Source: Pyrinomonadaceae bacterium MAG19_C2-C3
GTDB lineage: Bacteria > Acidobacteriota > Blastocatellia > Pyrinomonadales > Pyrinomonadaceae
Assembly: GCA_024330265.1 (NCBI GenBank)
Contig: JANDLT010000009.1
Span: forward strand, 38,193 to 102,192
DNA: 64,000 nt
Reading direction: 5' to 3'
This document shows, in pieces, positions 20,502 to 30,800 of the stretch; the first letter of the stretch is position 1, and every line of letters begins with the position of its first letter. A model generated the notes under the pieces. It made no database searches. It saw only the letters and a list, made by a program, of their open reading frames with translations, and had not been told where the DNA came from. Both the position numbers and the translations under genes were made by a program.

Positions 20502-21350
20502 TTAGATGTTATCGGACTCATTTCTGCCGTGATTTAGTGCTTGCTGTTTGGCATGTTCGAGAGCAGACACGATTTCCGTTGTGGATAATTCCGCTTGGGC
20601 TTCAATCTGGACTTTTACAGCACCTGAAACCTTGTACTTGTAAGTTTTCATTCTGGGTCGCGCATCTTGCGATTCGCCGTTTAGGGCGCGACGTGCGGCG
20701 CGCGCTCCGTCGCGTGTCAGTGACTGGCGTGTTATCAACTCGACGATTTTCGCCATCTCTTCGTCATTCGGTTGACGTGCGATTTGCAGCAAAGTTGATT
20801 TCGCATGTACCTTCGCGCTTCGACACTTTTCCTTGACTTCCGGCGGCAGCAACGCGATGGTCATCGCTTCTGTAATTGAACTGCGGCTTTTTCCTACCTT
20901 GCGCGCGACTTCCTCATGCGTGTAACCGAAACGCTGGCTAAGCGAAAGCAGTCCTTCGGCTTCTTCCCAGATTGTCAAATCCTTGCGCTGCAAATTTTCA
21001 ATCAGCGCGATTTCCGCGACCGTGCCGTCGTCAACATCGAGTTCGATACACGGAACTTCCTTCAAACCCGCCGCCGTCGCCGCACGCCACCTTCGCTCGC
21101 CTGCAATAATCAGCCATTGATTATTTCCGCGCGGCTGAACCAGCAGAGGCTCAAGCACGCCCTTATCGGAAATCGAAGCGATAAGTTCATCCAATTCGCC
21201 GATTTCTACGCGCGGTTGCAAAGGGTTGGGTTTAATCGCGGTTATCGGTATCAGACGCCCTATGGCGGTCGAGCGTGTCCCCACGAGTTCATCTATGTAG
21301 TGCGCGTCGTGTCGCATCTGGCGGTTGGCGGGCAGTCCTCTCTTAGACAC
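20502..21350 (-). CDS. parB: Chromosome partitioning protein ParB
   Basis: ParB is the CTP-dependent clamp that loads at parS and spreads on DNA to segregate origins. In this 282-residue protein the ParB/Srx domain has PNPLQPR (41-47), the CTP-binding GERRWRA (84-90) and ENLQRKDLTIWEEA (about 118-131). A helix-turn-helix follows, YTHEEVARKVGKSRSSITEAM near 143-163. The C-terminal dimerisation domain is atypically basic and then beta-like. The gene overlaps parA by eight bases. I found no parS-like palindrome in the window. Confidence 0.92.
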   Translation of the reverse strand: MSKRGLPANRQMRHDAHYIDELVGTRSTAIGRLIPITAIKPNPLQPRVEIGELDELIASISDKGVLEPLLVQPRGNNQWLIIAGERRWRAATAAGLKEVPCIELDVDDGTVAEIALIENLQRKDLTIWEEAEGLLSLSQRFGYTHEEVARKVGKSRSSITEAMTIALLPPEVKEKCRSAKVHAKSTLLQIARQPNDEEMAKIVELITRQSLTRDGARAARRALNGESQDARPRMKTYKYKVSGAVKVQIEAQAELSTTEIVSALEHAKQQALNHGRNESDNI

Positions 21351-22134
21351 GACTCATCACCTCGTCGCAAAGTTTGGCATACTCTTGCGCCCCTGACGAT
21401 TGCGGAGCGAACGTAAAAATAGATTCGCGGTAAGCCGGAGCTTCTTCTAACCTGACGCTCTTGGTGATTACCGTATCGAACAGTTTAGCACCGAAAACCT
21501 CACGAATCTGCTGATAAACTTCGCGTGCCAGCGTTGTTCGCTTGTCGTGCAAGGTCACCACCACGCCCAGTAATTGTAAATCGGGGTTCGGGCGCGACTT
21601 AACTTTTTCAATCGTTTCCAGCAAATCATCCGTTCCTTCCAAAGCAAAATATGACGATTGTATAGGAATCAAAACATGCGTCGCCGCCACCAGCGCGTTG
21701 ACCGTAATCAATCCCAACGTCGGCGGAGTGTCAATTAAAATCAGATCGTATTTACCATTAAGAGTTTCCAGACGGTCGCGCAAACGAAAGGGAGCGTCGA
21801 AATCGCCCGTCAATTTCGCTTCCAACTTTGCCAGACTGATGCGTGACGGAACCAAGTGTAAATTATCAATCGCGGTATCGTGTATGTAATCTTCACACGG
21901 ACACTCCCCGTCCAACATCATCTCCAACATAGACGAGCGCACCGTCTGCGGTTCGATAAACGAGATCGACGTGTTGGCTTGCGGATCCATGTCCAACAAC
22001 AACACGCGCCGCCCGCGATGGGCAATCGCCGCCGCGAGATTTATCGCGGTCGTGGTTTTGCCCACGCCGCCTTTTTGATTGGTGATTGCGATAACGCTCG
22101 GATTTCGCCGCGTGGCGATAGATTCATTACTCAT
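21343..22134 (-). CDS. parA: Chromosome partitioning ATPase ParA
   Basis: ParA is the Walker-type ATPase that moves ParB-parS complexes over the nucleoid. Its 263 residues carry the deviant Walker A KGGVGKTT at 21-28 (preceded by ITNQ), A' motif LLDMDPQANTS near 45-56, and Walker B LILIDTPPTLGL near 130. It ends KLCDEVMSRV. It overlaps parB (ATG of parB inside the parA end), a typical parAB operon. No rsmG or mnmG, the usual origin-side neighbours, are adjacent. Confidence 0.94.
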   Translation of the reverse strand: MSNESIATRRNPSVIAITNQKGGVGKTTTAINLAAAIAHRGRRVLLLDMDPQANTSISFIEPQTVRSSMLEMMLDGECPCEDYIHDTAIDNLHLVPSRISLAKLEAKLTGDFDAPFRLRDRLETLNGKYDLILIDTPPTLGLITVNALVAATHVLIPIQSSYFALEGTDDLLETIEKVKSRPNPDLQLLGVVVTLHDKRTTLAREVYQQIREVFGAKLFDTVITKSVRLEEAPAYRESIFTFAPQSSGAQEYAKLCDEVMSRV

Positions 22135-22221
22135 CTAGCTTCTTATAGTACACATCAAACTTTTTCACACCGCTTACATCAACGGCTTCACCGATTTCCG
22201 TTTCTGCCCCGGCGTTTGGCG

Positions 22222-22719
22222 TCACATTGTCAAATCGCCGCCGTCCCCAATCACATCGGGCCAGTCTTCATCATCCGCTTCCGGTAATGCCGCGTCATCT
22301 TCGTCATCCGCTTTCGCTTCGTTCACGCGGGCTGTTCGCATCACATCTTCTTCAACCATAATAGGGCAGTCGAATCGCATCGCCAGCGCGATGGCATCCG
22401 ACGGGCGCGCATCCAAAAACGATGCTTCCCCCGCATGGTTGGTAAGCTGAATTACAGCGAAAAACGTGCTGTCGCGCAATTCGGAAATTACGACCCGCGT
22501 GATTTGCGCTCCATTCGCAATCAAGAAGTTACGCATCAGGTCGTGTGTCAAAGGTCTCTGCGCCGCCGTTTTTTCGATTTCCAGCGCAATCGCGTTGGCT
22601 TCATATGTGCCGACCCAGATCGGCAGCATCATATCGCTGTGTAAATCCTTGAGAATCACCACTGGCGTGCCGTTTGACGGATCAACCATCAAACCCCTGA
22701 TTTTGACTTCGATCTGCAT
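22222..22719 (-). CDS. Bifunctional nuclease family protein (DUF151)
   Basis: In this 165-residue DUF151 protein the core runs from MQIEVKIRGLMVDPSNGTPVVIL through PIWVGTYEANAIALEIE to RPSDAIALAMRFDCPIMVEEDV near residue 130. Plant homologues have RNase and DNase activity, while the bacterial role is unclear. The C-terminal 35 residues are a strongly acidic low-complexity tail (Asp/Glu/Ala), outside the core. It sits between parA and miaB on the same strand. Confidence 0.85.
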   Translation of the reverse strand: MQIEVKIRGLMVDPSNGTPVVILKDLHSDMMLPIWVGTYEANAIALEIEKTAAQRPLTHDLMRNFLIANGAQITRVVISELRDSTFFAVIQLTNHAGEASFLDARPSDAIALAMRFDCPIMVEEDVMRTARVNEAKADDEDDAALPEADDEDWPDVIGDGGDLTM

Positions 22720-22754
22720 GAATTTCCTGCCCCTACACTTTAGGTTTTACTGCC

Positions 22755-24110
22755 TCAAACCGCGATGCGCCCGTACAGGCTATTTCGTTTGGCTTCCGTC
22801 ACGACCACAGGCATCGGCTTGCCTATTAACGAAGCCGCCTCAACGCCTTCCGTGCTGAAGTTGATGATTTTGTTGCATGTTGTGTGACCGCTCAATTCAT
22901 CCGCGCGACGCGCACTCGCCCCTTCAACCAGAACTTCAACCATGCTTCCTATGTACGAACGATAAATTTTCGTCTGTATGCTTCGCTGTAATTCTTCAAG
23001 TCGTGCGAAGCGTGATGCCTTCTCTTCTTTGGAAACGTCATCAAATTGCTTCGCGGCGGGTGTTCCCTTCCTCTCGGAATACTTGAAGATATACAGCCCA
23101 TCGTACTGACACCGCTCGACTAACTCCATAGTCTGCTGGAAATCTTCGGACGTTTCGCCGGGATAGCCGATGATGATGTCGCTCGTCAGTGCGAGCCGCT
23201 GGCGTGCGCCTTTAATCCACGCGACGCGCTGCATATAATCGGCGATTCTGTAGCCTCTTCGCATCGCACGCAATACCCGATCACTGCCCGACTGCACGGG
23301 AAGATGAACCCAGTTACAAAGGTTCTCATGCTCATCAAGTGCTGAAACGATGTCCGTGTGAAAATCACGCGGGAAAGATGTGGTGAATTTGATGCGTCCC
23401 ATGCCCGTCCTCGCCACCGCCCGCAACAGTTTAGCGAACGGAGTTGCCCCCGCTACCTCTTCCAAGCCGTCAATCACGTTTGGTCTGTAACTATTGACGT
23501 TCTGCCCTATAAGATAAACTTCTTCGTAACCCTGTGTTTTTAATCCGGCGATCTCGCGGATGATTTCACTTGCCGGGCGACTTTTTTCCCGCCCCCGTGA
23601 ATACGGAACAATGCAGTATGAGCAGAATTTATTGCACCCTTCGATGATCGGCACGAACGCGGTTTTGCCCGAAGTGCGATGCTCAACCCCGACGTTCCAC
23701 TTTTCGCCGGGCAGCCTTTCCGCCAAATCCATCACACGGCTTTCACCCCCCAGCGCGCGATTGACCAAATCCGGCAGACGGTCGGCGGCGCGTGTTCCGG
23801 CGACGAAGCCTATGGAATTACGCTTTTGAAACAGTGCTTCACCTTCGAGTTGCGCGACGCAACCCATCACACCGATTAGCGGTTGCGCGCCGTTCCGCCT
23901 GTGCCGTATCTCGCCTATACGGTCGAAAACTTTCGCTTCCGCACGCGCCCGCACCGAACAGGTATTGAGAATCACGACATCGGCTTCATCCGCCGATTTC
24001 ACCAAATCGAATGCCGCCGCACGCAACACGCCCGCCGCACGCTCACTATCCGCGACGTTCATCTGGCAACCCAGAGTCTCTATATAGACAGACCTATTTT
24101 TCTCAGGCAT
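22755..24110 (-). CDS. miaB: tRNA-2-methylthio-N6-dimethylallyladenosine synthase MiaB
   Basis: This radical-SAM methylthiotransferase converts i6A37 to ms2i6A37 in tRNAs. In its 451 residues, the N-terminal UPF0004 cluster Cys are at 15, 51 and 84 and the radical-SAM Cys at 159, 163 and 166 (CNKFCSYC). The region after the core has SDIIIGYPGET near 313. The C-terminal TRAM domain is near residues 380-451. It ends LYGRIAV and has a distinct ATG start. Its flanks are the DUF151 gene and a gene of different character. Confidence 0.95.
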   Translation of the reverse strand: MPEKNRSVYIETLGCQMNVADSERAAGVLRAAAFDLVKSADEADVVILNTCSVRARAEAKVFDRIGEIRHRRNGAQPLIGVMGCVAQLEGEALFQKRNSIGFVAGTRAADRLPDLVNRALGGESRVMDLAERLPGEKWNVGVEHRTSGKTAFVPIIEGCNKFCSYCIVPYSRGREKSRPASEIIREIAGLKTQGYEEVYLIGQNVNSYRPNVIDGLEEVAGATPFAKLLRAVARTGMGRIKFTTSFPRDFHTDIVSALDEHENLCNWVHLPVQSGSDRVLRAMRRGYRIADYMQRVAWIKGARQRLALTSDIIIGYPGETSEDFQQTMELVERCQYDGLYIFKYSERKGTPAAKQFDDVSKEEKASRFARLEELQRSIQTKIYRSYIGSMVEVLVEGASARRADELSGHTTCNKIINFSTEGVEAASLIGKPMPVVVTEAKRNSLYGRIAV

Positions 24111-24182
24111 TGCTCTATGTTCTCACTCCGTAGCCCTTAAAACAGTGATTTCCGCCGCCCCGACTTGTTCGGAGGCGGGTAA

Positions 24183-25061
24183 TTATAAGGCAAGATCGTT
24201 TTGAGCCTCACTTCTTGCCGGTATGTTAGGCGGTTCTGGAAATCTCCCACCACAAATTGTAGTGATATTAGCTACAAGCTCTGCAAATTTTGCAGCAAAA
24301 AGATCGTGATGATCTACGCGATTTTGTGATGATTTGATTTGGTCAAAACCAAGCCTCTTTAGCAGACGCTCACCGGATTTCGACGCGGCTATAGCATATA
24401 TGTTATCAACGCTTGCAGGGTCACAGATTCTACTTACAAGCTCATTGAAATTAGTAAGCACGCAGAGAATAGCTGGAGCATTTGAATACCCTTTTGGCGG
24501 CAGAACGATAATGCTCTCTACATAGAGGTTTCGTATTAAATGTCGTTCATTTTGTGAGTATAGTGAATCTCCGCGAATATCCCGCTCCACTATGTTTCCT
24601 TCGAGAAAGGTTTGAAAGGTCGTGGGGCGCAAGGGCAAAATGTCAATATGTCCGACTTTCTGCCCATTCTTCATCTTAATAACAGAGAAACTTGTGGGGC
24701 TGCTGTTATACCACTCCATTAAGACATGCTTTGGTACTGCATCTGTAGGAGTATAAACTTGAGCTTCAAGTTGAGCGATCCAATCTACCTCTTCAGGCGT
24801 TGCTTGAACGATTCGGTATCCGGTACAGATGTCATCCAGCTTTTCAATCTGAGGAAGCGCACGGCTGGCTTTGGACTTCCGCCATAGGCTCTGGACAACC
24901 ATCCATGCTCCCAGCAGAAGTAAAGTAGTAAAAAGAAGAAGAAACGAGGTTGCACGCAAACTACTAGGACTCGTGAGAAGTTGCGCTATAACACCAATAA
25001 ATCCTGCGACCGCTAAAAAGATACCAATTGCCTTACTGATTTCAGGTTTCATAATATTCAC
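24183..25061 (-). CDS. Membrane-anchored protein with possible GNAT-like domain
   Basis: This 292-residue protein has two N-terminal hydrophobic helices (about residues 10-30 and 38-58). A cytoplasmic domain follows, beginning ICTGYRIVQATPEEVDWIAQLEAQVY, with a GQKVGHIDILPL strand and SVDNIYAIAASKSGERLLKRLGF. That order resembles GNAT acetyltransferases, including the closing LLKRLGF motif. The coding sequence is visibly more AT-rich than miaB and recN on either side, which suggests horizontal gain. No substrate can be inferred. Assignment to GNAT is tentative. Confidence 0.55.
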   Translation of the reverse strand: MNIMKPEISKAIGIFLAVAGFIGVIAQLLTSPSSLRATSFLLLFTTLLLLGAWMVVQSLWRKSKASRALPQIEKLDDICTGYRIVQATPEEVDWIAQLEAQVYTPTDAVPKHVLMEWYNSSPTSFSVIKMKNGQKVGHIDILPLRPTTFQTFLEGNIVERDIRGDSLYSQNERHLIRNLYVESIIVLPPKGYSNAPAILCVLTNFNELVSRICDPASVDNIYAIAASKSGERLLKRLGFDQIKSSQNRVDHHDLFAAKFAELVANITTICGGRFPEPPNIPARSEAQNDLAL

Positions 25062-25193
25062 CGATTACAATTCGATAAAGCATGACGCAAGACGATATTC
25101 ACATTGCGAGAGTATGTCAACGCTTGATGAAATATCATTGTTACGTCTCCTTCAGCGAAGCCACCGAACTCCTATTTTGAACATGGCAAGAAC

Positions 25194-26951
25194 CTAAATC
25201 TTGTTATTCGATGCTTCTACGTTATCGGATTCGTGAATTAACCAGCGAGCCGCTTCTTTTACCGAACCCGCTTCTTTCGTGCCGCCCATCAACTGCGCCA
25301 GTTCCGCGATTCGCTCCTCTGAATTTAAGAGCCTCACGGATGTCTGCGTTCTGCCCGCCACGAATTCCTTGTCAACGTGAAAATGGTGCGTCGCGTAGCG
25401 CGCAATCTGCGGTTGATGTGTCACGCAAATAGTTTGTTGCGTGTGGCTTAAGTCTCTCATTTTGCGCCCGACGGTTTGCGCCACTTGCCCGCTCACACCA
25501 ATATCAATTTCATCGAAAATCAGCGTCGGCGTTCTCAGATTCTCGCCCCGTACACTCCCGCGACTGCACAGAGTCCGAAGCGTCAACATCAATCGGGATA
25601 ACTCTCCGCCCGACGCGACGTGCGCCAGAGGGCGCGCCTTCTCGCCTTGATTCGCGGAAAAGAAAAATTCCACGCGGTCAATGCCGCTCGCCGACCAATC
25701 GGATTTTTCAATGGGCTTGTGTCCTTGCGCTTCGTCAACCTCTCGGCGGCTACCAAATTGAACGCGGAAAGTCGGTTGTTTCATTTTCAACGATTTCAAT
25801 TCTATCTCGACCAATCGCTCGAACTCGCCGATTGCCGCCTGACGCTGACCGCTCAGTGCCGTCGCTGTCGCCAAGTATTCGCTTTCGATTAGCGTCATCT
25901 CCGCTTGCAAAAGAGCTATGAGAGCATCAATCTCGTCCGCCTCGCCTAGTTGCCGCACCAGTTCCTTGCGTTGATGCTCAACCTCCGTCAGCGAAGCACC
26001 GTATTTACGTTTCAGCCGCTCAATCTGCGCCAATCGTGTTTCGACTTCAGCCAGACGCTCGATTGAATAATCAAAATCATCGCCAAAGCGACACAAATTG
26101 TCCGCGACTTCATTCATACCTATAATCGCCGTCTCCAAGGTTGCGAGACTTTCATCGTTCAACGCACCAAGAGAATTGAGTTCTTGAAGTTTGCGCCCGA
26201 TGACCGCGATACGGGTCAAAACACTGTCGTCGGCTTCGTACAATTCACTATACGCTGTCGCACTCAGTTCAATAATCTTCTCGGCTTGCGATAAAAGATT
26301 GCGTTCCGTTATCAACTCTTCATCTTCGTTCGGGCGTAAATCAAGAGCTTCGATTTCGCGCAACTGAAATTCTAAAAACTCTCTCTGACGGCGTAACTCG
26401 GCGGAACGCGCGAACGCCTGTTCCAACCTGACAGTCGTGCTTTTCCATTTTCCATAAATCGTTCCAACCTGCCGCCTCAGTTCGCGCGTGTTTGCGAACT
26501 CATCAACAATCTCAAGTTGCACGCTTCTCGAAAGCAAACCGTGCTGCTGACTCTGCCCGTGAATCTGTACCAGATACGGAGCCAAATTCTTCAACACCGC
26601 CGTCGTCGTTACTTGATCGTTTATCAAGATTCGGCTGCGTCCGTTGTGTTGTAGTTCCCGCCGCACGTTGATCTCGACTTCATGACCGTTATCAAGTTCA
26701 ACCTCACCCAAACCTTGAACTTGATCTAACACCTCATGATTAACTCTAAACGTACCCTCGACGGCGGCACGATGCGCCCCGCTTCGGATTGCTTCCGTGC
26801 TGCTTCGCTCTCCCAACAGCAAGTTAATCGCGTCAATGATGATTGACTTACCGGCTCCTGTTTCCCCTGTCAGTACATTCAAATTGTTGCCGAACGCAAT
26901 TTCAAGAGATTCAATCAGTGCGAAATTATTGATTCTCAAATTTACCAGCAT
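25194..26951 (-). CDS. recN: DNA repair protein RecN
   Basis: This SMC-like ATPase acts at double-strand breaks. In its 585 residues Walker A is GETGAGKS (29-36), with FGNNLNVLTGE before it and the characteristic GERSSTEAIRSGA after it. A central coiled-coil arm spans about 160-380 and is rich in Leu, Glu and Arg. The signature and Walker B region lie near residues 450-490 (HVASGGELSRLMLTLR, TLIFDEIDIGVSG). It starts with ATG and runs in the same direction as accA and dnaE upstream, but with a 93-base gap. Confidence 0.95.
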   Translation of the reverse strand: MLVNLRINNFALIESLEIAFGNNLNVLTGETGAGKSIIIDAINLLLGERSSTEAIRSGAHRAAVEGTFRVNHEVLDQVQGLGEVELDNGHEVEINVRRELQHNGRSRILINDQVTTTAVLKNLAPYLVQIHGQSQQHGLLSRSVQLEIVDEFANTRELRRQVGTIYGKWKSTTVRLEQAFARSAELRRQREFLEFQLREIEALDLRPNEDEELITERNLLSQAEKIIELSATAYSELYEADDSVLTRIAVIGRKLQELNSLGALNDESLATLETAIIGMNEVADNLCRFGDDFDYSIERLAEVETRLAQIERLKRKYGASLTEVEHQRKELVRQLGEADEIDALIALLQAEMTLIESEYLATATALSGQRQAAIGEFERLVEIELKSLKMKQPTFRVQFGSRREVDEAQGHKPIEKSDWSASGIDRVEFFFSANQGEKARPLAHVASGGELSRLMLTLRTLCSRGSVRGENLRTPTLIFDEIDIGVSGQVAQTVGRKMRDLSHTQQTICVTHQPQIARYATHHFHVDKEFVAGRTQTSVRLLNSEERIAELAQLMGGTKEAGSVKEAARWLIHESDNVEASNNKI

Positions 26952-27044
26952 ATATTTGCCGATGTCGCTGCAAACTCAACGCTCGAAAGCCGGACGTAAC
27001 AGTAAAACATGAAGAGTCTTAGTGCCGACGCTTAACGTATAGCC

Positions 27045-27869
27045 TTAAATGCCGCTTTGTGACCATTCGCCTAAGCGTCGCATTCGCTGAAATCTTAAAA
27101 CCCGCCTCTCTGCATCGCTTAAACCTAATAAAGATAACAGCATAGCATGAACCTGTTTATCTATCGCTTGATATATTTCAGAATCATTTACCCTGTTTTC
27201 GGACGATTCACCGATAATCACGTCAACTACTCCTAAACCTTCAAGGTCAAAGGCGGTGAGTTTCAAACGACTTGCGGCGAGGGCGGATTGTGTCGGCGAT
27301 TTCCATAAAATCGCCGCGCATCCTTCCGGTGAGATAACCGAATACACAGCGTTTTCGAGCATCAATAAACCGTCGCAAATTCCTATTGCTAAAGCCCCAC
27401 CTGAACCACCTTCGCCGACGACGCAAGTTATCAGAGGAGCCTTTATTTTTGATATTTCCCGCAAGTTGAAGGCAATCGCTTCCGCCTGTCCGCGTTCTTC
27501 GGCATCCACACCCGGATACGCACCCGGCGTATCTATAAACGTAATCACAGGGCGATTGAATTTGTCCGCCATCATCATCAAACGTAAAGCTTTACGATAG
27601 CCTTCAGGTTTCGGCATCCCGAAATTTCTGTAACGCCGTTCATTCACATCGCGCCCCTTCTGATGCCCAATAACCACTACGGGCAATCCGTGATAAGTCG
27701 CCGTTCCGCCGACCAGCGCGGGGTCGTCGGCATAACGACGGTCGCCGTGCAGTTCGACGAAATCCTCAAACAGGTTCTTAATAATGTCCAGAGTGTACGG
27801 ACGCTGCGGGTGACGCGCGAGACCGACACGCTCAATCGGGGTGATTTCAGTATTCATCGTTTCCATCAT
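27045..27869 (-). CDS. accA: Acetyl-CoA carboxylase carboxyltransferase alpha subunit
   Basis: AccA forms, with AccD, the carboxyltransferase that makes malonyl-CoA for fatty acid synthesis. The motifs [46 protein letters not shown] and [14 protein letters not shown] are clear, and [11 protein letters not shown] near residue 195 is the biotin-site region. At 274 residues it is about 40 shorter than common AccA, because the N-terminal helical segment before the domain is missing. It lies 11 bases after dnaE, the same dnaE-accA order as in Enterobacteria. Confidence 0.93.
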   Translation of the reverse strand: MMETMNTEITPIERVGLARHPQRPYTLDIIKNLFEDFVELHGDRRYADDPALVGGTATYHGLPVVVIGHQKGRDVNERRYRNFGMPKPEGYRKALRLMMMADKFNRPVITFIDTPGAYPGVDAEERGQAEAIAFNLREISKIKAPLITCVVGEGGSGGALAIGICDGLLMLENAVYSVISPEGCAAILWKSPTQSALAASRLKLTAFDLEGLGVVDVIIGESSENRVNDSEIYQAIDKQVHAMLLSLLGLSDAERRVLRFQRMRRLGEWSQSGI

Positions 27870-27880
27870 CTATTTTCGCT

Positions 27881-30800
27881 TTACGGGGAAACCATCCATT
27901 TGACTTGGCAGCCGTGATTCACCAAACGGTCTTTCAATCCCGGACGCCCTTCGACGCCCAGCGAGGGATTTAATTTAATGGCGACTATAACATCGGGTTC
28001 TAAATTGACCTCGAATACTACCTGACATTCTCCTTGATGTGCATTTAAGGTCGAAAACAGAGGCTCAATCATTTCCGCCAAGTTACTTTTCGGGAGTTGC
28101 ACCAGCACGGATTTAGCCCGTCTCGCCAGTGCCTCGTCAAGTTTAATGAGACCCTCCACGACGAACGACCGCTCACCACCGTCTTGACTTTCAAACCTGC
28201 CGGAAACCAGAACCGCTTCCCCCTCTACGCATAAACCTTGATGTCTGCCGTACACATTAGACCACACCAAGCATTTGAGATTTCCCGTATGATCTTCCAA
28301 AGACATAATCGCAAACTTATCGCCTTTTTTAGTGACACGCACTTGTGACTGACTGATGATGCCCGCCAATGTCACGACTTTGCCTTCTTCATCCGGTACT
28401 CCCTGTAAATCTTCACAACATCCGATTTCCGCAATAACCGCCGAGTAGTTTTCCAGTGGATGCCCTGTGATGTAAAAACCCAAAGCTTCCTTTTCCGCCA
28501 ACAACAAATTGAGATTCGACCATTCATCCGTCATCGCCACCGTCAATGACGCAGTATCGTTTTCCTGCGCGACGCCGCCGAAAAGGTCGTTCTGCCCGCA
28601 TGACGCCGAACGCTTGAAACGCTGCCCGTAAGCAGCAATGGATTCCGTCATGCCTACCAGCGAAGCCCGCCATACATGAAGGCGACACTCCTTCGGTCTA
28701 AGCGAATCGAACGAACCGCTTTTGACCAGACTTTCGAGAACGCGCTTGTTCAAAGCTTTTTCATCTACGCGCTCCGCGAAATCGAACGGTGAACCGAAAA
28801 ACGTATCACGCCGGGCTTCCAAAATCGCTTCGACACTCGCCTGCCCGACGCCTTTAATCGCCGCCAAACCGAATCGTATCGCCCCTTTCTCCGGCGTGAA
28901 ACCCAAATCACTAGAATTCACGTCGGGCGGCAATAAGGCTATCCCGCGCGCGCGAAGTTCTTTCGTATACTTTAAGATTTTACTTGTATCATCAATTTCA
29001 TTTGTCAAAACGGCGGCGTAAAAGTGTTCGGGGTAGTGAGCTTTGAGATACGCCGTCTGAAAAGCGAGGTAAGCGTAAGCCACGCTGTGACTGCGATTAA
29101 AGCCGTAGTCGGCAAACTGCGCCATTAAATTGAACGTCTGCTCCGCCTTTTCCAGCTTGATGTTACGCGCCGTCGCACCTTCAATAAACTTTTCCTGCTG
29201 GCGCGCCATCTCTTCACGATTCTTCTTACCCATCGCCCTTCGCATTAAATCGGCTTCGGCAAGCGTGAACCCGGCTAATTTCTGCGCCAACTGCATAATC
29301 TGCTCCTGATAGACGATGATGCCGTGCGTGTTGGCGAGAATGTCCTTCATTTCCGGCAGAATATAGCGCGCCGACTTTGTACCGTGATGCCTTTGTATAA
29401 AGTCATCCACCATGCCGCCATCGAGCGGACCCGGACGGTACAGGGCGTTTAACGCCGCGAGGTCTTCGATGCCCTTCGGTTTTAAGCGGCGGCAAATTTC
29501 CTGCATCCCCGAAGACTCGAATTGAAATATCGCTTCCGTCCGCCCATCCGCGAATAACTGCATCGCCGCTTCGTCGTCAAGCGGGATAGTCGCAAAGTCA
29601 ATATCCTGACTAAGCTTTTGCTTTATGCTTGTTAAGCAGTCGCTTATTATCGTCAGAGTCGTTAAAGCGAGAAAATCCATTTTCAACATTCCGGTCTTCT
29701 CTAAATCCGACATCGCGTACTGGGTCGTCAACTCGCTTTTCGACGACACGGCAATCGGAATCAAATCATCGAGGACGGAAGGTGAAATCACGACGCCTGC
29801 CGCGTGAACCGAGGCGTGACGCGCACAGCCTTCGAGCCTTTGCGCGAGGTCAATCACCTCTGCGACCTGCGGGTTCTGTTCGCACATCTGACGCAGTTCG
29901 GGAACTTGTTCTAAAGCTTGCGCGATGTGAACATTCCTGCCGCGCACCGGCGGTGGAATCAATTTCGCAATCTTCTCGACTTCCCCGTATTGAATGTTCA
30001 AAGCGCGCCCTACGTCTTTTATCGCGGCTTTAGAAGCCATCGTCCCGAAAGTGATAATCTGGCATACGGATTCGCGCCCGTATAACTCCGCGACGTGTTC
30101 GATGACCGCCGCCCGCCCGCGCACGCAAAAATCTATGTCTATATCGGGCATTGAAACCCGTTCGGGATTAAGGAAACGCTCGAAAAGCAGTTCGTATTGA
30201 ATAGGGTCAACGTCCGTTATCTTCAAACAATAAGCGATTAGAGACCCTGCGGCGGAGCCTCTGCCCGGACCTACGGGGATGTTGTTTTCGCGTGCATAAC
30301 GCACAATATCCCACACAATCAAAAAATAACTGGCGAAGCCCATGCGCTTAATCATCGCCAACTCGGTCGAGATGCGCTCCTGATATACGCCCAGCGCATG
30401 GCGCAAACTTCCTTTTTCAAGTTGCGCGTCCCACACCTTCCGCCTTCGCTCCTCGTAACCTTCGCGCACCACGCGCTCGAAATACTCGTCAATCGTGAGT
30501 TCCGCACAGGATTCAGGAATCGGGTAAATCGGTACATGATTGACGCCCTTAGGCAATTTGAGTTCGCACATCTCGGCGATTGCCAAAGTGTTTCGCAAAG
30601 CTTCCGGGTGTTCATCGCCAAACAGATTCCACATCTCTTCCGGCGAACGCACATAAAACTTATCCGAACCGTAACGCAAACGATTCGGGTCGCCCATAGT
30701 TTTACCCGACCCTATGCAGAGCAGTAGTTCGTGCGCCCGCGCGTCGTCGGGCTTCAAATAGTGCGCGTCGTTGGTCGCCACCAGAGGCACGCTCATCGTT

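Noticed and set aside
20436..22221. parS sites near parAB
   Set aside because: No 16-bp palindrome of the usual parS type was seen in or around the operon.
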